Shown: piece by piece, positions 1 to 7,786 of the stretch
Numbering within the stretch: position 1 is the first letter of the stretch
Layout of the letters: every line of letters starts with the position of its first letter
Assembly: GCA_036269915.1 (NCBI GenBank)
Contig: DATBDM010000081.1
Location: 1-19,549 of the forward strand
DNA: 19,549 nt
Direction of reading: 5' to 3'
From: DATBDM01 sp036269915
GTDB lineage: Bacteria > Actinomycetota > Thermoleophilia > Solirubrobacterales > Solirubrobacteraceae
Made by a program: the position numbers and the translations under genes
Notes under the pieces: generated by a model
Database searches by the model: none
Told to the model about the DNA's origin: nothing
What the model saw: the letters and a program-made list of their open reading frames with translations, nothing else

Positions 1-162
1 CACCACCTGCGCGTGCTGCGCGAGGCGGGCCTCACCCACACGCGCGCCGACGGCACCCGCCGCCTGGTCTCGCTGCGCCGCGACGACCTCGACGCCCGCT
101 TCCCGGGCCTGCTCGACGCCGTCCTCGCGGCGGCCGAGCGCGAGACGCCGGTCTCCGTCTAG
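1..162 (+). CDS. ArsR-family transcriptional regulator, C-terminal fragment
   Basis: The window opens inside this gene. The 53 visible residues begin HHLRVLREAGL, followed by THTRADGTRRLVSL and end at TAG 160-162. HHLRVLREAGL matches the end of the recognition helix of the ArsR (SmtB) winged-helix fold, usually written S-x-H-L-x-x-L-x-x-A-G-L. The next stretch, with GTRR, is the beta wing. ArsR proteins are dimeric repressors; some sense metals and others do not. The sensor residues, if any, would lie in the missing N-terminal part, so neither ligand nor target can be inferred. The gene converges on the exporter gene at 346-1956, so it is not the adjacent regulator of that pump. The family call is good; the function is open. 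Confidence 0.72.
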   Translation, partial: HHLRVLREAGLTHTRADGTRRLVSLRRDDLDARFPGLLDAVLAAAERETPVSV

Positions 163-191
163 CGCCCCCGCGGCGCCGCCGAACCTCAACC

Positions 192-212
192 CCCGCTGGG
201 TAGGGAAGCGGG
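192..212 (+). terminator. Possible hairpin downstream of the ArsR gene
   Basis: CCCGCT (192-197) and AGCGGG (207-212) are perfect inverted arms around a 9-base loop, 30 bases after the ArsR stop codon. There is no T-run after the stem. It could be a weak terminator of the U-tract-less kind described in actinobacteria, or chance in GC-rich DNA. Confidence 0.3.
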
Positions 213-241
213 TCGACCGCTGACGGAACACGCTGGGCGCC

Positions 242-264
242 TTTCCGTTCGCATGGAACGGAAA
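242..264. repeat. Perfect 9-bp inverted repeat in a convergent intergenic gap
   Basis: TTTCCGTTC (242-250) and GAACGGAAA (256-264) are perfect inverted arms around GCATG. The element lies between two genes that point at each other (stops at 162 and 346), where a bidirectional terminator would be expected, but neither side carries a T-run. It is notably AT-richer than its surroundings. It may be a shared hairpin terminator or a protein-binding dyad. The remainder of the 163-345 gap holds no credible gene. Confidence 0.5.
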
Positions 265-345
265 AGCGACCAGCGCTCGGGCTCGGCCCCCGCGAGCCGA
301 GCTCTCACCTCACCTCCCCAGCCGCCGTTGACGTGCGTTCGCGGG

Positions 346-1956
346 CTACGCGAGCGCCGGCTCGCGCTCGCGCTCCGGGACGAGGACGCGCTCTTCGCGC
401 TCCGGCTCGGCCGCCGCTGCCGCCTCCGCGCCCGAGACGGTCCCGAGCGGGACCTCCTTGAGCAGCAGGATCGCCACGAAGGCGATGATGCCCATCGGCG
501 CGGCGACGAGGAAGATCTCCCCGACCGCGCTGCCGTAGCCGTGCTCCACCACCGCACGGACCGAGGCGGGCAGCGCGGCCACGTTCGGCAGCGCCGACGA
601 GCTGCCGCCCACCGCCGCGTGAACGCCCAGCCCCGCCAGCCCGGAGGCGATCGTGGCGCTGGCCTTCGCGCTCAGCACCGCGCCGAGTGCGGAGACGCCG
701 GACGCGCCGCCGAGGCTGCGGAAGAAGGCGATCAGGGCCGACCCGGCGCCCATCTCGCTGAAGGGCACCGAGTTCTGCACCACCAACACGAGGTTCTGCA
801 TGACCATGCCGATGCCGAGGCCGACGAGCGCCATGAAGGCGCCGAGCTCGACCAGGCTGGTGGTCTCGTCGAGCGTGCCCATCAGCGCCAGGCCGACGGT
901 CATCATCGCCGTGCCGGCGAGCATGAAGCGCTTGTAGCGGCCGGTCCGGCTGATGATCTGGCCGACGACGGTCGAGGAGACCATCACGCCGAGCACCATC
1001 GGGATCGTCAGCAGGCCGGACTCGGTCGGGCTCTTGCCGCGCGCCAGCTGCATGTACTGCGAGAGGAAGGTGGAGGTGCCGAACAGCGCGACGCCGACCG
1101 CGATGCTGGCGATCACGGCGAGCACGACCGTGCGGCTCGAGAAGAGGTCGAGCGGGATCAGCGGCTCGCGCGAGCGGCGCTCCACCGCGATGGCGGCGCT
1201 GAGCAGCGCGACCGCGCCGAGCACCATCGCGGCGGTCTGCCACGAGGCCCAGTCGAACCGTGCGCCGGCGAAGGAGACCCAGACCAGCAGCAGCGAGACG
1301 CCGGCCGAGATGAGCACCGCGCCCGGGACGTCGATGTGCGCGTCGCGGCGCGCGCGCCGCGGGAGCTCGAGCGTGCGCTGGAGTACGACGATCGCGGCGA
1401 CGGCGATCGGGACGCCGACGTAGAAGCACCAGCGCCAGCCGATGCCGTCGGTGATCACGCCGCCGAGCAGCGGGCCGGCGACCGTGCCGACCGCCATGAC
1501 CGCGCCCAGCAGGCCCATGTAGCGGCCGCGCTCACGCGGCGACACGAGGTCGGAGAGGACCACCTGTGTCAGGGCGGTCATGCCGCCCGCGCCGACGCCC
1601 TGGAGGACGCGACAGGCGATCAGCCAGCTCGTCGACTGCGAGAGGCCGGCGAGGATCGACCCGACGGCGTAGATGACCAGCGCGCTCTGGACGAGGCGCT
1701 TGCGGTCGAAGAGATCGGCGAGCTTGCCCCAGATCGGGGTGCTGACGGTCAGCGCGAGCAGCGTCGCGGTGATGACCCACGTGTAGGACGACTGGCCGCC
1801 GCCGAGGTCGGTGATGATGCGCGGCAGCGCCGCCGAGACGACGGTGCTCGAGAGGATGGCGACGAACAGGCCCAGCAGGAGGCCGGACATCGCCTCCAGT
1901 ACTTGGCGGTGGGTCATGGCCGGTCGGTCGGCCTGGGGGATCTGGGCGGCGGTCAC
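346..1956 (-). CDS. MFS drug-export permease, DHA2 (EmrB/QacA) type
   Basis: The product is a 536-residue inner-membrane proton antiporter of the 14-helix DHA2 family, which expels structurally varied toxic compounds. Motif A between helices 2 and 3 reads GKLADLFDRKR. The antiporter motif C region is GPLLGGVITDGIGWRWCF, with the WRWCF ending typical of EmrB/QacA proteins. Hydrophobic segments continue to the end, and a polar Glu/Arg-rich tail closes the protein. The GTG start at 1956 was chosen because AAAGGAGG lies four bases upstream and because it forms a GTGA overlap with the stop of the MarR gene; an ATG at about 1918 (MTHRQVLEAM) is the alternative. The regulator-pump arrangement suggests MarR represses the pump until a drug-like ligand binds. 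The substrate cannot be read from sequence. It is unlikely to be a pseudouridine importer, because its motifs are those of exporters. Confidence 0.9.
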   Translation of the reverse strand: MTAAQIPQADRPAMTHRQVLEAMSGLLLGLFVAILSSTVVSAALPRIITDLGGGQSSYTWVITATLLALTVSTPIWGKLADLFDRKRLVQSALVIYAVGSILAGLSQSTSWLIACRVLQGVGAGGMTALTQVVLSDLVSPRERGRYMGLLGAVMAVGTVAGPLLGGVITDGIGWRWCFYVGVPIAVAAIVVLQRTLELPRRARRDAHIDVPGAVLISAGVSLLLVWVSFAGARFDWASWQTAAMVLGAVALLSAAIAVERRSREPLIPLDLFSSRTVVLAVIASIAVGVALFGTSTFLSQYMQLARGKSPTESGLLTIPMVLGVMVSSTVVGQIISRTGRYKRFMLAGTAMMTVGLALMGTLDETTSLVELGAFMALVGLGIGMVMQNLVLVVQNSVPFSEMGAGSALIAFFRSLGGASGVSALGAVLSAKASATIASGLAGLGVHAAVGGSSSALPNVAALPASVRAVVEHGYGSAVGEIFLVAAPMGIIAFVAILLLKEVPLGTVSGAEAAAAAEPEREERVLVPEREREPALA

Positions 1957-2420
1957 GCTGCCTCCTTTGAAGTCGTGTGGTGATGCAGGGGCCCGGCGGC
2001 GCGCTCGTAGTCCGAGCGCAGCCGGCGCAGGGCCGTGGTGAGGTGCTCCGCGTCCTCGGCCGACCAGCCGGCGAGGGCTTCGGCGAAGACGCCGACGATG
2101 CGCTCGTGCGCGGCCTGCAGCGCGGCGTCGCCGGCCTCGGTCGTGCTGACGCGGGCGGAGCGGCGGTCGTCGGGATCGGGCTCGCGCCGGACGTAGCCGG
2201 CGGCCTCGAGTGCCGCGACCTGGCGGGAGGCGACGGAGAGGTCGACGTGCAGGTGCTCGGCGAGGTCCTTGACCCGCGCGGGCGCGCAGTGGTGCACGGC
2301 GGCCAGCGGGACGAGCCCGACGGGATGGTCGAAGCCGGCCAGGCGCGGGATGTCGCGCTTGAGAGCGGTGAGCTCGTAGACGGCGCGGACGAGGGGTTCG
2401 ATGTGAGGGGCGGAGGTCAT
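1953..2420 (-). CDS. MarR-family transcriptional regulator
   Basis: This 155-residue winged-helix dimer probably represses itself and the co-transcribed exporter. Its MarR core is VKDLAEHLHVDLSVASRQVAALEAAGY (helix-turn-helix) followed by VRREPDPDDRRSARVSTTEAG, whose D-x-DDRR-x-x-x-V is the characteristic wing. A C-terminal helix with ALRRLRSDYERA would help form the dimer. I chose ATG 2420 as start; a TTG at 2438 is also in frame, but it would place the -10 element inside the gene. No ribosome-binding site is evident, and the -10 candidate lies only 17 bases upstream, so the transcript is leaderless or nearly so. The gene ends in a 4-base overlap with the pump gene, which implies translational coupling. 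The signal molecule is unknown. Confidence 0.9.
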   Translation of the reverse strand: MTSAPHIEPLVRAVYELTALKRDIPRLAGFDHPVGLVPLAAVHHCAPARVKDLAEHLHVDLSVASRQVAALEAAGYVRREPDPDDRRSARVSTTEAGDAALQAAHERIVGVFAEALAGWSAEDAEHLTTALRRLRSDYERAAGPLHHHTTSKEAA

Positions 2421-2464
2421 AATGCTTGCTGCATGCAATTATAACGCGTCTCATGAGCCTTCAA
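2421..2464 (-). promoter_or_regulatory. marR-pump promoter with a likely MarR operator
   Basis: On the minus strand a perfect TATAAT (bases 2443 to 2438) is preceded 15 bases upstream by TTGAAG (2464 to 2459), a weak -35. Directly downstream, TTGC-ATGCA-GCAA (2438 to 2426) is an inverted repeat containing the palindrome TGCATGCA (2430-2437). It would cover the transcription start. Repressor sites of the MarR family often overlap their own promoter in this way, so it is the natural operator candidate. It is also one of the few AT-rich spots in the window. Confidence 0.6.
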
Positions 2465-3390
2465 CCCAGCCGGGCGAGGCGTTCGGTCAGCAGGCCGAGG
2501 AAGCCCTCGGCGTCGAGGTCGACGCCGACCCAGGCGTTCTCGGGCCGCCCGGTGCGCCGCCAGAGGTCGACGACGGTGCGCCCGCGGCAGAGCTCGGAGG
2601 CGCAGTCGATCTCGACGTTGCGACGTTCGGTGCGGACGAGGTTGCCGCGGATGACGTGCGCGACCGCGACCGCGTCGTGCACGGGCGCGCCGTCCCAGGC
2701 ATAGATGCTCGCGTGGAAGCGCGCGTAGAAGGCGTGCAGCTCGGCGACGAAGGTCCCGATCCGGCCGGCGGCGCGCAGCCGCTCGGCGTGCGCCGGGGTG
2801 AGCAGCGCCTTGTGGGTGACGTCGAGCCCGACCATCGTCACGTCGAGGCCGGAGGCGAAGACCCGCGCGGCGGCCTCGGGGTCGGCCCAGACGTTGAACT
2901 CCGCCGCCGGCGTGACATTGCCTTCCGCGATCGCCCCGCCCATGAGGACGACGCGCGCGATCCGCGGCGCGACCTCGGGCCAGCGGGCGAGCAGCAGCGC
3001 GACGTTGGTCAGCGGCCCGGTCGGGATCAGGGTGACCGGCTCGGGCGCCGCGAGCAGGCGCTCGGCGAGGAAGTCGACCGCGTGCGCCGCGACCGGCGCG
3101 GTGACCGCCGCCGGCAGGTCGGGGCCGTCGAGTCCGGACTCGCCGTGGACGTCGTCGGCGGCCTGCGCGTCGCGCACCAGCGGCCGGTCGGCGCCGGCGG
3201 CGACGGGGATGTCCGAGCGCCCGGCGAGCTCCAGCACCCGCAGCGCGTTCGCGGTGGTGTTGGCCAGCGACGTGTTGCCGTGCACGGTCGTGACGCCGAG
3301 CAGCTCGACCTCGGGGCTCGCGAGCGCCAGCAGCAGCGCCATCGCATCGTCGTGGCCGGGATCGCAGTCGATCAGGATCGGGACCGGCAC
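2461..3390 (-). CDS. Inosine-uridine-type nucleoside hydrolase
   Basis: The predicted enzyme (309 residues, the usual length) cleaves the N-glycosidic bond of ribonucleosides to give free base and ribose, in salvage or catabolism. The N-terminal calcium-binding signature DCDPGHDDA places D8, D10, D14 and D15 as metal ligands or catalytic base; most relatives have T where this has C9. Other family blocks are TVHGN, PTGPLTN, VLMGGA, AEFNVWADPEAA and HDAVAVA, with H238 and D239 near the C-terminus. The start is GTG 3390, five bases from the stop of the upstream secreted-protein gene. Substrate preference (inosine, uridine, cytidine or other) cannot be decided. No sugar transporter or ribokinase is adjacent, but pseudouridine-degrading genes lie 2.6 kb away on the other strand. 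Confidence 0.92.
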   Translation of the reverse strand: MPVPILIDCDPGHDDAMALLLALASPEVELLGVTTVHGNTSLANTTANALRVLELAGRSDIPVAAGADRPLVRDAQAADDVHGESGLDGPDLPAAVTAPVAAHAVDFLAERLLAAPEPVTLIPTGPLTNVALLLARWPEVAPRIARVVLMGGAIAEGNVTPAAEFNVWADPEAAARVFASGLDVTMVGLDVTHKALLTPAHAERLRAAGRIGTFVAELHAFYARFHASIYAWDGAPVHDAVAVAHVIRGNLVRTERRNVEIDCASELCRGRTVVDLWRRTGRPENAWVGVDLDAEGFLGLLTERLARLG

Positions 3391-3394
3391 GCGT

Positions 3395-3907
3395 TCAGCG
3401 GGCCCCGTGGCGGATCGCCTCGTCGGCCATCCGCACGAGGATGCGCTTCTCGGTCTGCGCGCCGCCGACCTTCGCCTGGATCGCGTACGCCGCGCCGTGC
3501 TGGCGCCACGCGATCGACGGCGGCGAGCACGACGCGCCGCACGAGAGCGGCCGGAAGTGCCCGGTCCGCTCGCCGCGCAGGACGACCTTGCGCCCGCCCG
3601 CGACCGAGCCGCCGCGGCGCGCGGAGAACTCGGCGACGAAGCACGCCGTGGCCTGGTGGCAGCCGGGCGCCGCCGCGAGGTCGAGCCGCCAGCCGCGCGA
3701 GCGCGCCGCGCTCGACGTGTACAGCCTGCCGGAGCCGTCGTAGGGCATCGTCTGCGGCAGCAGGACCGGGACGACGGTCTTCGCCTTGACCTTCGGCAGC
3801 GCCTTGGCGAAGCGCTTGGGGACGTCGACGTTCGTGGTCGTCGCGGCGGCGGCCGGGACCGCGAGCGCCGCGACGAGCGCGAGCGCGAGGAGGGGCAGGC
3901 GGCGCAT
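3395..3907 (-). CDS. Secreted four-cysteine protein of unknown function
   Basis: I do not recognise the family. The 170-residue product starts MRRLPLLALALVAALA and has a clear signal peptide with a likely cut after the Ala run near residue 21, so it is exported. The mature part is basic and has four cysteines, C83, C89, C123 and C127, in two close pairs (C-x5-C and C-x3-C) that suggest two disulfides or a pair of linked loops. The N-terminal mature segment is rich in Lys and Val (VPKRFAKALPKVKAKTVVPVLLPQ). It lies 16 bases after the kinase gene stop and 4 bases before the nucleoside hydrolase gene, so it may be co-transcribed. It also has its own TAGGCT promoter-like element. ATG 3907 is the only start that includes the signal peptide. 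Confidence 0.75.
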   Translation of the reverse strand: MRRLPLLALALVAALAVPAAAATTTNVDVPKRFAKALPKVKAKTVVPVLLPQTMPYDGSGRLYTSSAARSRGWRLDLAAAPGCHQATACFVAEFSARRGGSVAGGRKVVLRGERTGHFRPLSCGASCSPPSIAWRQHGAAYAIQAKVGGAQTEKRILVRMADEAIRHGAR

Positions 3908-3921
3908 CGCGCCGCAGCCTA
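3908..3921 (-). promoter_or_regulatory. TAGGCT -10-like element for leaderless transcription
   Basis: On the minus strand TAGGCT (3921 to 3916) is followed by exactly eight bases and then the ATG of the secreted-protein gene. A TANNNT hexamer 7-8 bases before a start codon is the usual layout of leaderless actinobacterial genes, and no Shine-Dalgarno sequence fits in this space. The same hexamer precedes two other genes in the window. Confidence 0.45.
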
Positions 3922-3923
3922 GT

Positions 3924-5303
3924 TCAGCCGCGGCGCTCGCGCCAGAACGCCGCGTCCTGCTCGCCCAGCGGCGTCGACGGGCCGGTGTCGGAGAAGTACT
4001 CCTCCGCGAGCGCGTGCCAGTCGCCGCCCGCGCGCAGCTCGCCGAGCGTCGTCAGCACGAGGCCCTCCATGCGCCGGATCAGCAGCGCCTGCGGTGGCAG
4101 CGTCATGTGGCGCATGTCCTCGAAGTAGGCCGCGCGCGGCGAGGAGCCGCGTTCGACGAGCTCGGCCACGTAGCTCGGGCCGAGCCGGCGGAAGCCGGGC
4201 GTCAGGTACCACTCGCCGGCGATCGTGAGCTGGGCCAGCAGCCGGTCCGGGTCGAACATGTCGGGGCGCGGGAGGTAGCCCGCGGCGTTCAGCGTGTCGA
4301 ACGTCGCCTGCGCGTCGCCGTCGGCGGCGGCCTGCGCGACCGCGCGCTCAGCCGCGAGGTACTCCTGGTCCACCACGCGCATCAACCCGAAGTCGAGGAA
4401 GCCGACGCGGCCGTCGTCGAGCAGCAGGTAGTTGCCCGGATGCGGGTCGCCCGAGCAGCGGCGCAGGTGCAGCAGCGTCCCGAAGAAGAAGCGGAAGACG
4501 ATCTCGCCGAAGCGGTCGCGCTCTTCGTCGCCGAGCCGCTTGACGTCCTCGAAGCGCTTGCCGACCAGTAGCTCGGACACGAGCAGCCGGCGGCTCGAGA
4601 GCTTCGTGTCCACCCCCGGCACGTGCACGAACGGATGCCCGCGCCAGGCGCGCGCGACCGCGCGATGGTTCTGCGCCTCGATCTCGTAGTCGAGCTCCTC
4701 GCCGATGCGCTCGCGCAGCTCGGCGGCGAGCGCGCGGACGTCCATCCCCGGCGCGAGCCGCTTGACGATCGGCAGCAGCAGGTTGAGGTTGCGCAGATCG
4801 GTGTCGACGGCCTCCGCGATCCCGGGGTACTGCACCTTGACGGCGACGTCGCGGCCGTCGTGGGTGACGGCGCGATGGACCTGGCCGATGGAGGCGGCGG
4901 CGAACGCGTCCTCTTCGAAGGAGGCGAAGGCATCCTCGAGCGGGCGCTCGAGCTCTGACTCGATCAGCGCCGAGACCGCGTCGAAGGGCAGCGGCGGGAC
5001 GTCGTCGCGCAGCGAGGCGAGCGTCGCCTTGAACTCCTCGCGCTGGTCCTCGGGGATGCCCGAGAAGTCGATCGTCGAGAGGACCTGCCCGATCTTCATC
5101 GCCGCCCCGCGCATCTGGCCGAGCTGCTCGACCAGCTCGCGGGCGAGCGCGCCGACGCGCTCGCCGGTGGCGGCGTCAGCGCGCTCGGGCGTGCGGACGA
5201 GGTTGGCCGCGCGCGTGCCGGCCCAGCGGATCCCCTGGCCCGCGACCAGGCCGCCGAAGCGGCCGGTCCGGGCCAGGCGCGAGGTGGGCGGACGCTCGGC
5301 CAG
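3924..5303 (-). CDS. ABC1/UbiB (AarF-type) atypical kinase, non-canonical start
   Basis: This belongs to the ABC1/ADCK/UbiB family, protein-kinase-like ATP-binding proteins linked in other organisms to quinone or lipid homeostasis. Visible motifs are the family-specific KxGQ (KIGQ, in MRGAAMKIGQ), the Ala-rich loop AAASIGQVHRA, the ATP-anchoring lysine in VAVKVQYPG, the catalytic-loop DPHPGNYLL and the metal-binding FLDFGLM. An ATG occurs at 5114, but the frame stays open for another 64 codons, and those encode a typical N-terminal ABC1 segment (GRFGGLVAGQGIRWAG, then a helix ending ELVEQLGQ). That segment contains no ATG, GTG or TTG. I therefore extend to CTG 5303, which has GAGGG seven bases upstream; 3924-5114 is the conservative alternative. 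The preceding in-frame codons are the TAG and body of msrA. The kinase identity is sure; the start is not. Confidence 0.85.
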   Translation of the reverse strand: MAERPPTSRLARTGRFGGLVAGQGIRWAGTRAANLVRTPERADAATGERVGALARELVEQLGQMRGAAMKIGQVLSTIDFSGIPEDQREEFKATLASLRDDVPPLPFDAVSALIESELERPLEDAFASFEEDAFAAASIGQVHRAVTHDGRDVAVKVQYPGIAEAVDTDLRNLNLLLPIVKRLAPGMDVRALAAELRERIGEELDYEIEAQNHRAVARAWRGHPFVHVPGVDTKLSSRRLLVSELLVGKRFEDVKRLGDEERDRFGEIVFRFFFGTLLHLRRCSGDPHPGNYLLLDDGRVGFLDFGLMRVVDQEYLAAERAVAQAAADGDAQATFDTLNAAGYLPRPDMFDPDRLLAQLTIAGEWYLTPGFRRLGPSYVAELVERGSSPRAAYFEDMRHMTLPPQALLIRRMEGLVLTTLGELRAGGDWHALAEEYFSDTGPSTPLGEQDAAFWRERRG

Positions 5304-5306
5304 GGC

Positions 5307-5975
<669 letters not shown>

Positions 5976-6005
5976 GACTCCTTCCACTGTACGGTCCACG
6001 ACAAG
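5976..6005. promoter_or_regulatory. Overlapping divergent -10 elements between msrA and psuG
   Basis: The 30-base gap must hold both promoters. ACTGTACGGT (5986-5995) reads TACGGT on the plus strand (5990-5995) and TACAGT on the minus strand (5991 to 5986). The two hexamers share the central TA, and each lies exactly ten bases from its start codon. No good -35 is visible in either direction. Confidence 0.45.
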
Positions 6006-6899
6006 ATGCGGATCGATCCCGAGGTCGGCGACGCGCTCGCCACGCACCGTCCCGTCGTCGCGCTCGAGAGCACGATCATCTCCCACGGGCTGCCGCGGCC
6101 CGACAACCTGCGGGTCGCGCGCGAGTTCGAGGCCGAGGTGCGTGACGCCGGCGCGGTGCCCGCGACGATCGCGATCGTCGACGGCGAGCCGCACATCGGC
6201 CTCTCCGACGACGCCCTCGCAGCGGTCGCGACGCGCGAGGACGTCGACAAGTGCGGCGTGCGCGACCTCGCCGTCGTGTGCGCGCGCGGCGGCATGGGGG
6301 CCACGACGGTCGCCGCCACCGCGCACCTCGCCGCGCGCGCCGGGATCGGCGTCTTCGCGACCGGCGGGCTCGGCGGCGTGCACCGCGAGGCGCGCGAGAG
6401 CTGGGACGAGTCGGCCGACCTCGGCTGGCTCGCGCGCACGGAGATCGTCGTCGTGTGCGCGGGCGTGAAGTCGATCCTCGACGTCGGCGCGACGCTCGAG
6501 CGCCTCGAGACGCTCAACGTGACGCTGCTCGGCTACGCGACCGACGCGTTCCCCGGCTTCTACCTCGCCGACTCGGGCTTCCCGGTGCCGTGGCGGGTCG
6601 AGGCGCCGGAGGAGGTCGCCGCGATCATGGCCGCGCGGGCGCAGGTCGGCCACGACGGCGCGATCGTCGTCGCCAACCCGCTCGACGAGTCCGAGCAGCT
6701 CGACCCGGAGCTGCACGACCGGGTGCTCGAGGCGGGGCTCGCGGCCGCCGCGGCCGGCGGGGTGCGCGGCAAGGACGCGACCCCGTTCCTGCTCGACTTC
6801 TTCCATCGCGAGACGGCGGGCGCGTCGCTGGAGGTCAACGTCCGGCTCGTGCGCCGCAATGCCGCGCTGGCGGCGCGCATCGCCGCCGCCGCGGCGTGA
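6006..6899 (+). CDS. psuG: Pseudouridine-5'-phosphate glycosidase
   Basis: PsuG splits the C-C glycosidic bond of pseudouridine 5'-phosphate into uracil and ribose 5-phosphate. The 297-residue product has the family opening PVVALESTIISHGLPRP, the glycine-rich ARGGMGATTVAATAHLA and the phosphate-site sequence ATGGLGGVHR. K155 in VCAGVKSILD should be the Schiff-base lysine and K82 in DVDKCGV its partner; both sit eleven positions before K166 and K93 of the E. coli enzyme as I recall that numbering. The ATG 6006 start is preceded by no clear ribosome-binding site, so translation may be leaderless or weak. The stop overlaps the GTG of the following PfkB kinase gene, which gives the coupled kinase-glycosidase pair expected for pseudouridine breakdown. 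The older name for this fold is indigoidine synthase A-like. Confidence 0.95.
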   Translation: MRIDPEVGDALATHRPVVALESTIISHGLPRPDNLRVAREFEAEVRDAGAVPATIAIVDGEPHIGLSDDALAAVATREDVDKCGVRDLAVVCARGGMGATTVAATAHLAARAGIGVFATGGLGGVHREARESWDESADLGWLARTEIVVVCAGVKSILDVGATLERLETLNVTLLGYATDAFPGFYLADSGFPVPWRVEAPEEVAAIMAARAQVGHDGAIVVANPLDESEQLDPELHDRVLEAGLAAAAAGGVRGKDATPFLLDFFHRETAGASLEVNVRLVRRNAALAARIAAAAA

Positions 6900-7738
6900 C
6901 CCTCGTCGTCCTCGGCGACGTCATGGCCGACGTCGTCGCCGCGGCCTCGGGACCGCTCGCGCGCGGCAGCGACACGCCGGCGCGGGTGCACTTCGCGGGC
7001 GGTGGCTCGGGAGCCAACGTCGCCTGGTGGGCGGCGCGGCTCGGGGGTCGCGTCGCGCTGGTCGCCCGCGTCGGCGACGACGCGCCCGGCCGCGGGGCGG
7101 TCGCCGCGCTCCAGGCCGCGGGGGTCGACGCGCGCGTCGAGGTGGACCCCGCGCGTCCGACGGGGTGCTGCGTGGTGATCGTGGAGCCCGGGGGCGAGCG
7201 GTCGATGCTCCCGGACCCGGGCGCCAACGACGCGCCGCTACGGGTGCCGGAGGACCTGCTTGCCGCCGGCTCGCACCTGCACCTCGCCGGCTACGCGCTG
7301 CTGCGCGAGGGTCCGCGGGCGAGCGCGCTCGACGCTCTTGCGCGCGCGGGTGCGGCCGGGATGACCACCTCGCTCGACCCGTCCTCGGCGGCGCTGCTCG
7401 CGCCGGGCGCGTTCGGGTCGCTCCGCGTCGACGTGCTCCGCTGCAACGCGGACGAGCTTCATGCCCTGACCGGGTCCGGCGATCCGGCCGCGCTGCTGGA
7501 GCTCGCCGCGGAGGTCGTCGTCACGCGCGGCGCGGAGGGCGCGCTGTGGACGGACGGGGCGCGCACGGAGCGCGTGGACGCCGTCGCCGCGGACGTCGTG
7601 GACACGACGGGGGCGGGCGACGCGTTCACCGCGGGGCTGCTCACCGCGCGGCTGGCGGGTGCCGCGCCGGCCGCGGCGCTTTGGGCGGGAGCGCGCGCCG
7701 CGGCGACCGCCGTCGCCGCGCGGGGCGCGCGGGGGTAG
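6896..7738 (+). CDS. psuK: PfkB-family sugar/nucleoside kinase, probable pseudouridine kinase
   Basis: This 280-residue ribokinase-fold enzyme most likely phosphorylates pseudouridine to the 5'-phosphate used by PsuG. Conserved PfkB elements are the N-terminal GDVMADVV strand, the substrate-binding GGGSGANVAWWAARLGG, the middle block RCNADELHALTG and the ATP/anion-hole signature DTTGAGDAFTAGLL with catalytic base D242. The start GTG 6896 forms a GTGA overlap with the psuG stop, so the two are probably made together. The pseudouridine assignment rests on this coupling, since PfkB substrate specificity is hard to read from sequence; ribokinase, fructokinase or another nucleoside kinase activity is possible. 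No pseudouridine transporter lies next to it, so the substrate may come from internal RNA turnover. Confidence 0.85.
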   Translation: MTLVVLGDVMADVVAAASGPLARGSDTPARVHFAGGGSGANVAWWAARLGGRVALVARVGDDAPGRGAVAALQAAGVDARVEVDPARPTGCCVVIVEPGGERSMLPDPGANDAPLRVPEDLLAAGSHLHLAGYALLREGPRASALDALARAGAAGMTTSLDPSSAALLAPGAFGSLRVDVLRCNADELHALTGSGDPAALLELAAEVVVTRGAEGALWTDGARTERVDAVAADVVDTTGAGDAFTAGLLTARLAGAAPAAALWAGARAAATAVAARGARG

Positions 7739-7741
7739 CAT

Positions 7742-7759
7742 CGACTGACGAGTCAATCG
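7742..7759. promoter_or_regulatory. 18-bp palindrome upstream of the thiolase gene
   Basis: CGACTGACGAGTCAATCG pairs at seven of eight positions per arm around a central GA (core TGAC-GA-GTCA). A two-base centre excludes a hairpin of this full length but suits a dimeric repressor such as a TetR- or GntR-type protein. It begins four bases after the PfkB stop and ends 27 bases before the thiolase ATG. Confidence 0.5.
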
Positions 7760-7786
7760 CTCGTGAACCCGAGGACCGGAGCTCCC

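Noticed and set aside
346..1956. Exporter considered as a pseudouridine or nucleoside importer
   Set aside because: It has DHA2 exporter motifs and is coupled to marR, and it lies outside the psuGK unit on the other strand.
253..1983. Long plus-strand open frame (576 codons) opposite the exporter gene
   Set aside because: It is rich in Arg, Gly, Asp and His with no domain logic, and lies antisense to a clear MFS protein. Such frames are expected from high third-position GC.
6896..7738. Reading the PfkB gene as a ribokinase or fructokinase
   Set aside because: Not excluded by motifs, but the 4-base overlap with psuG makes pseudouridine the better substrate.
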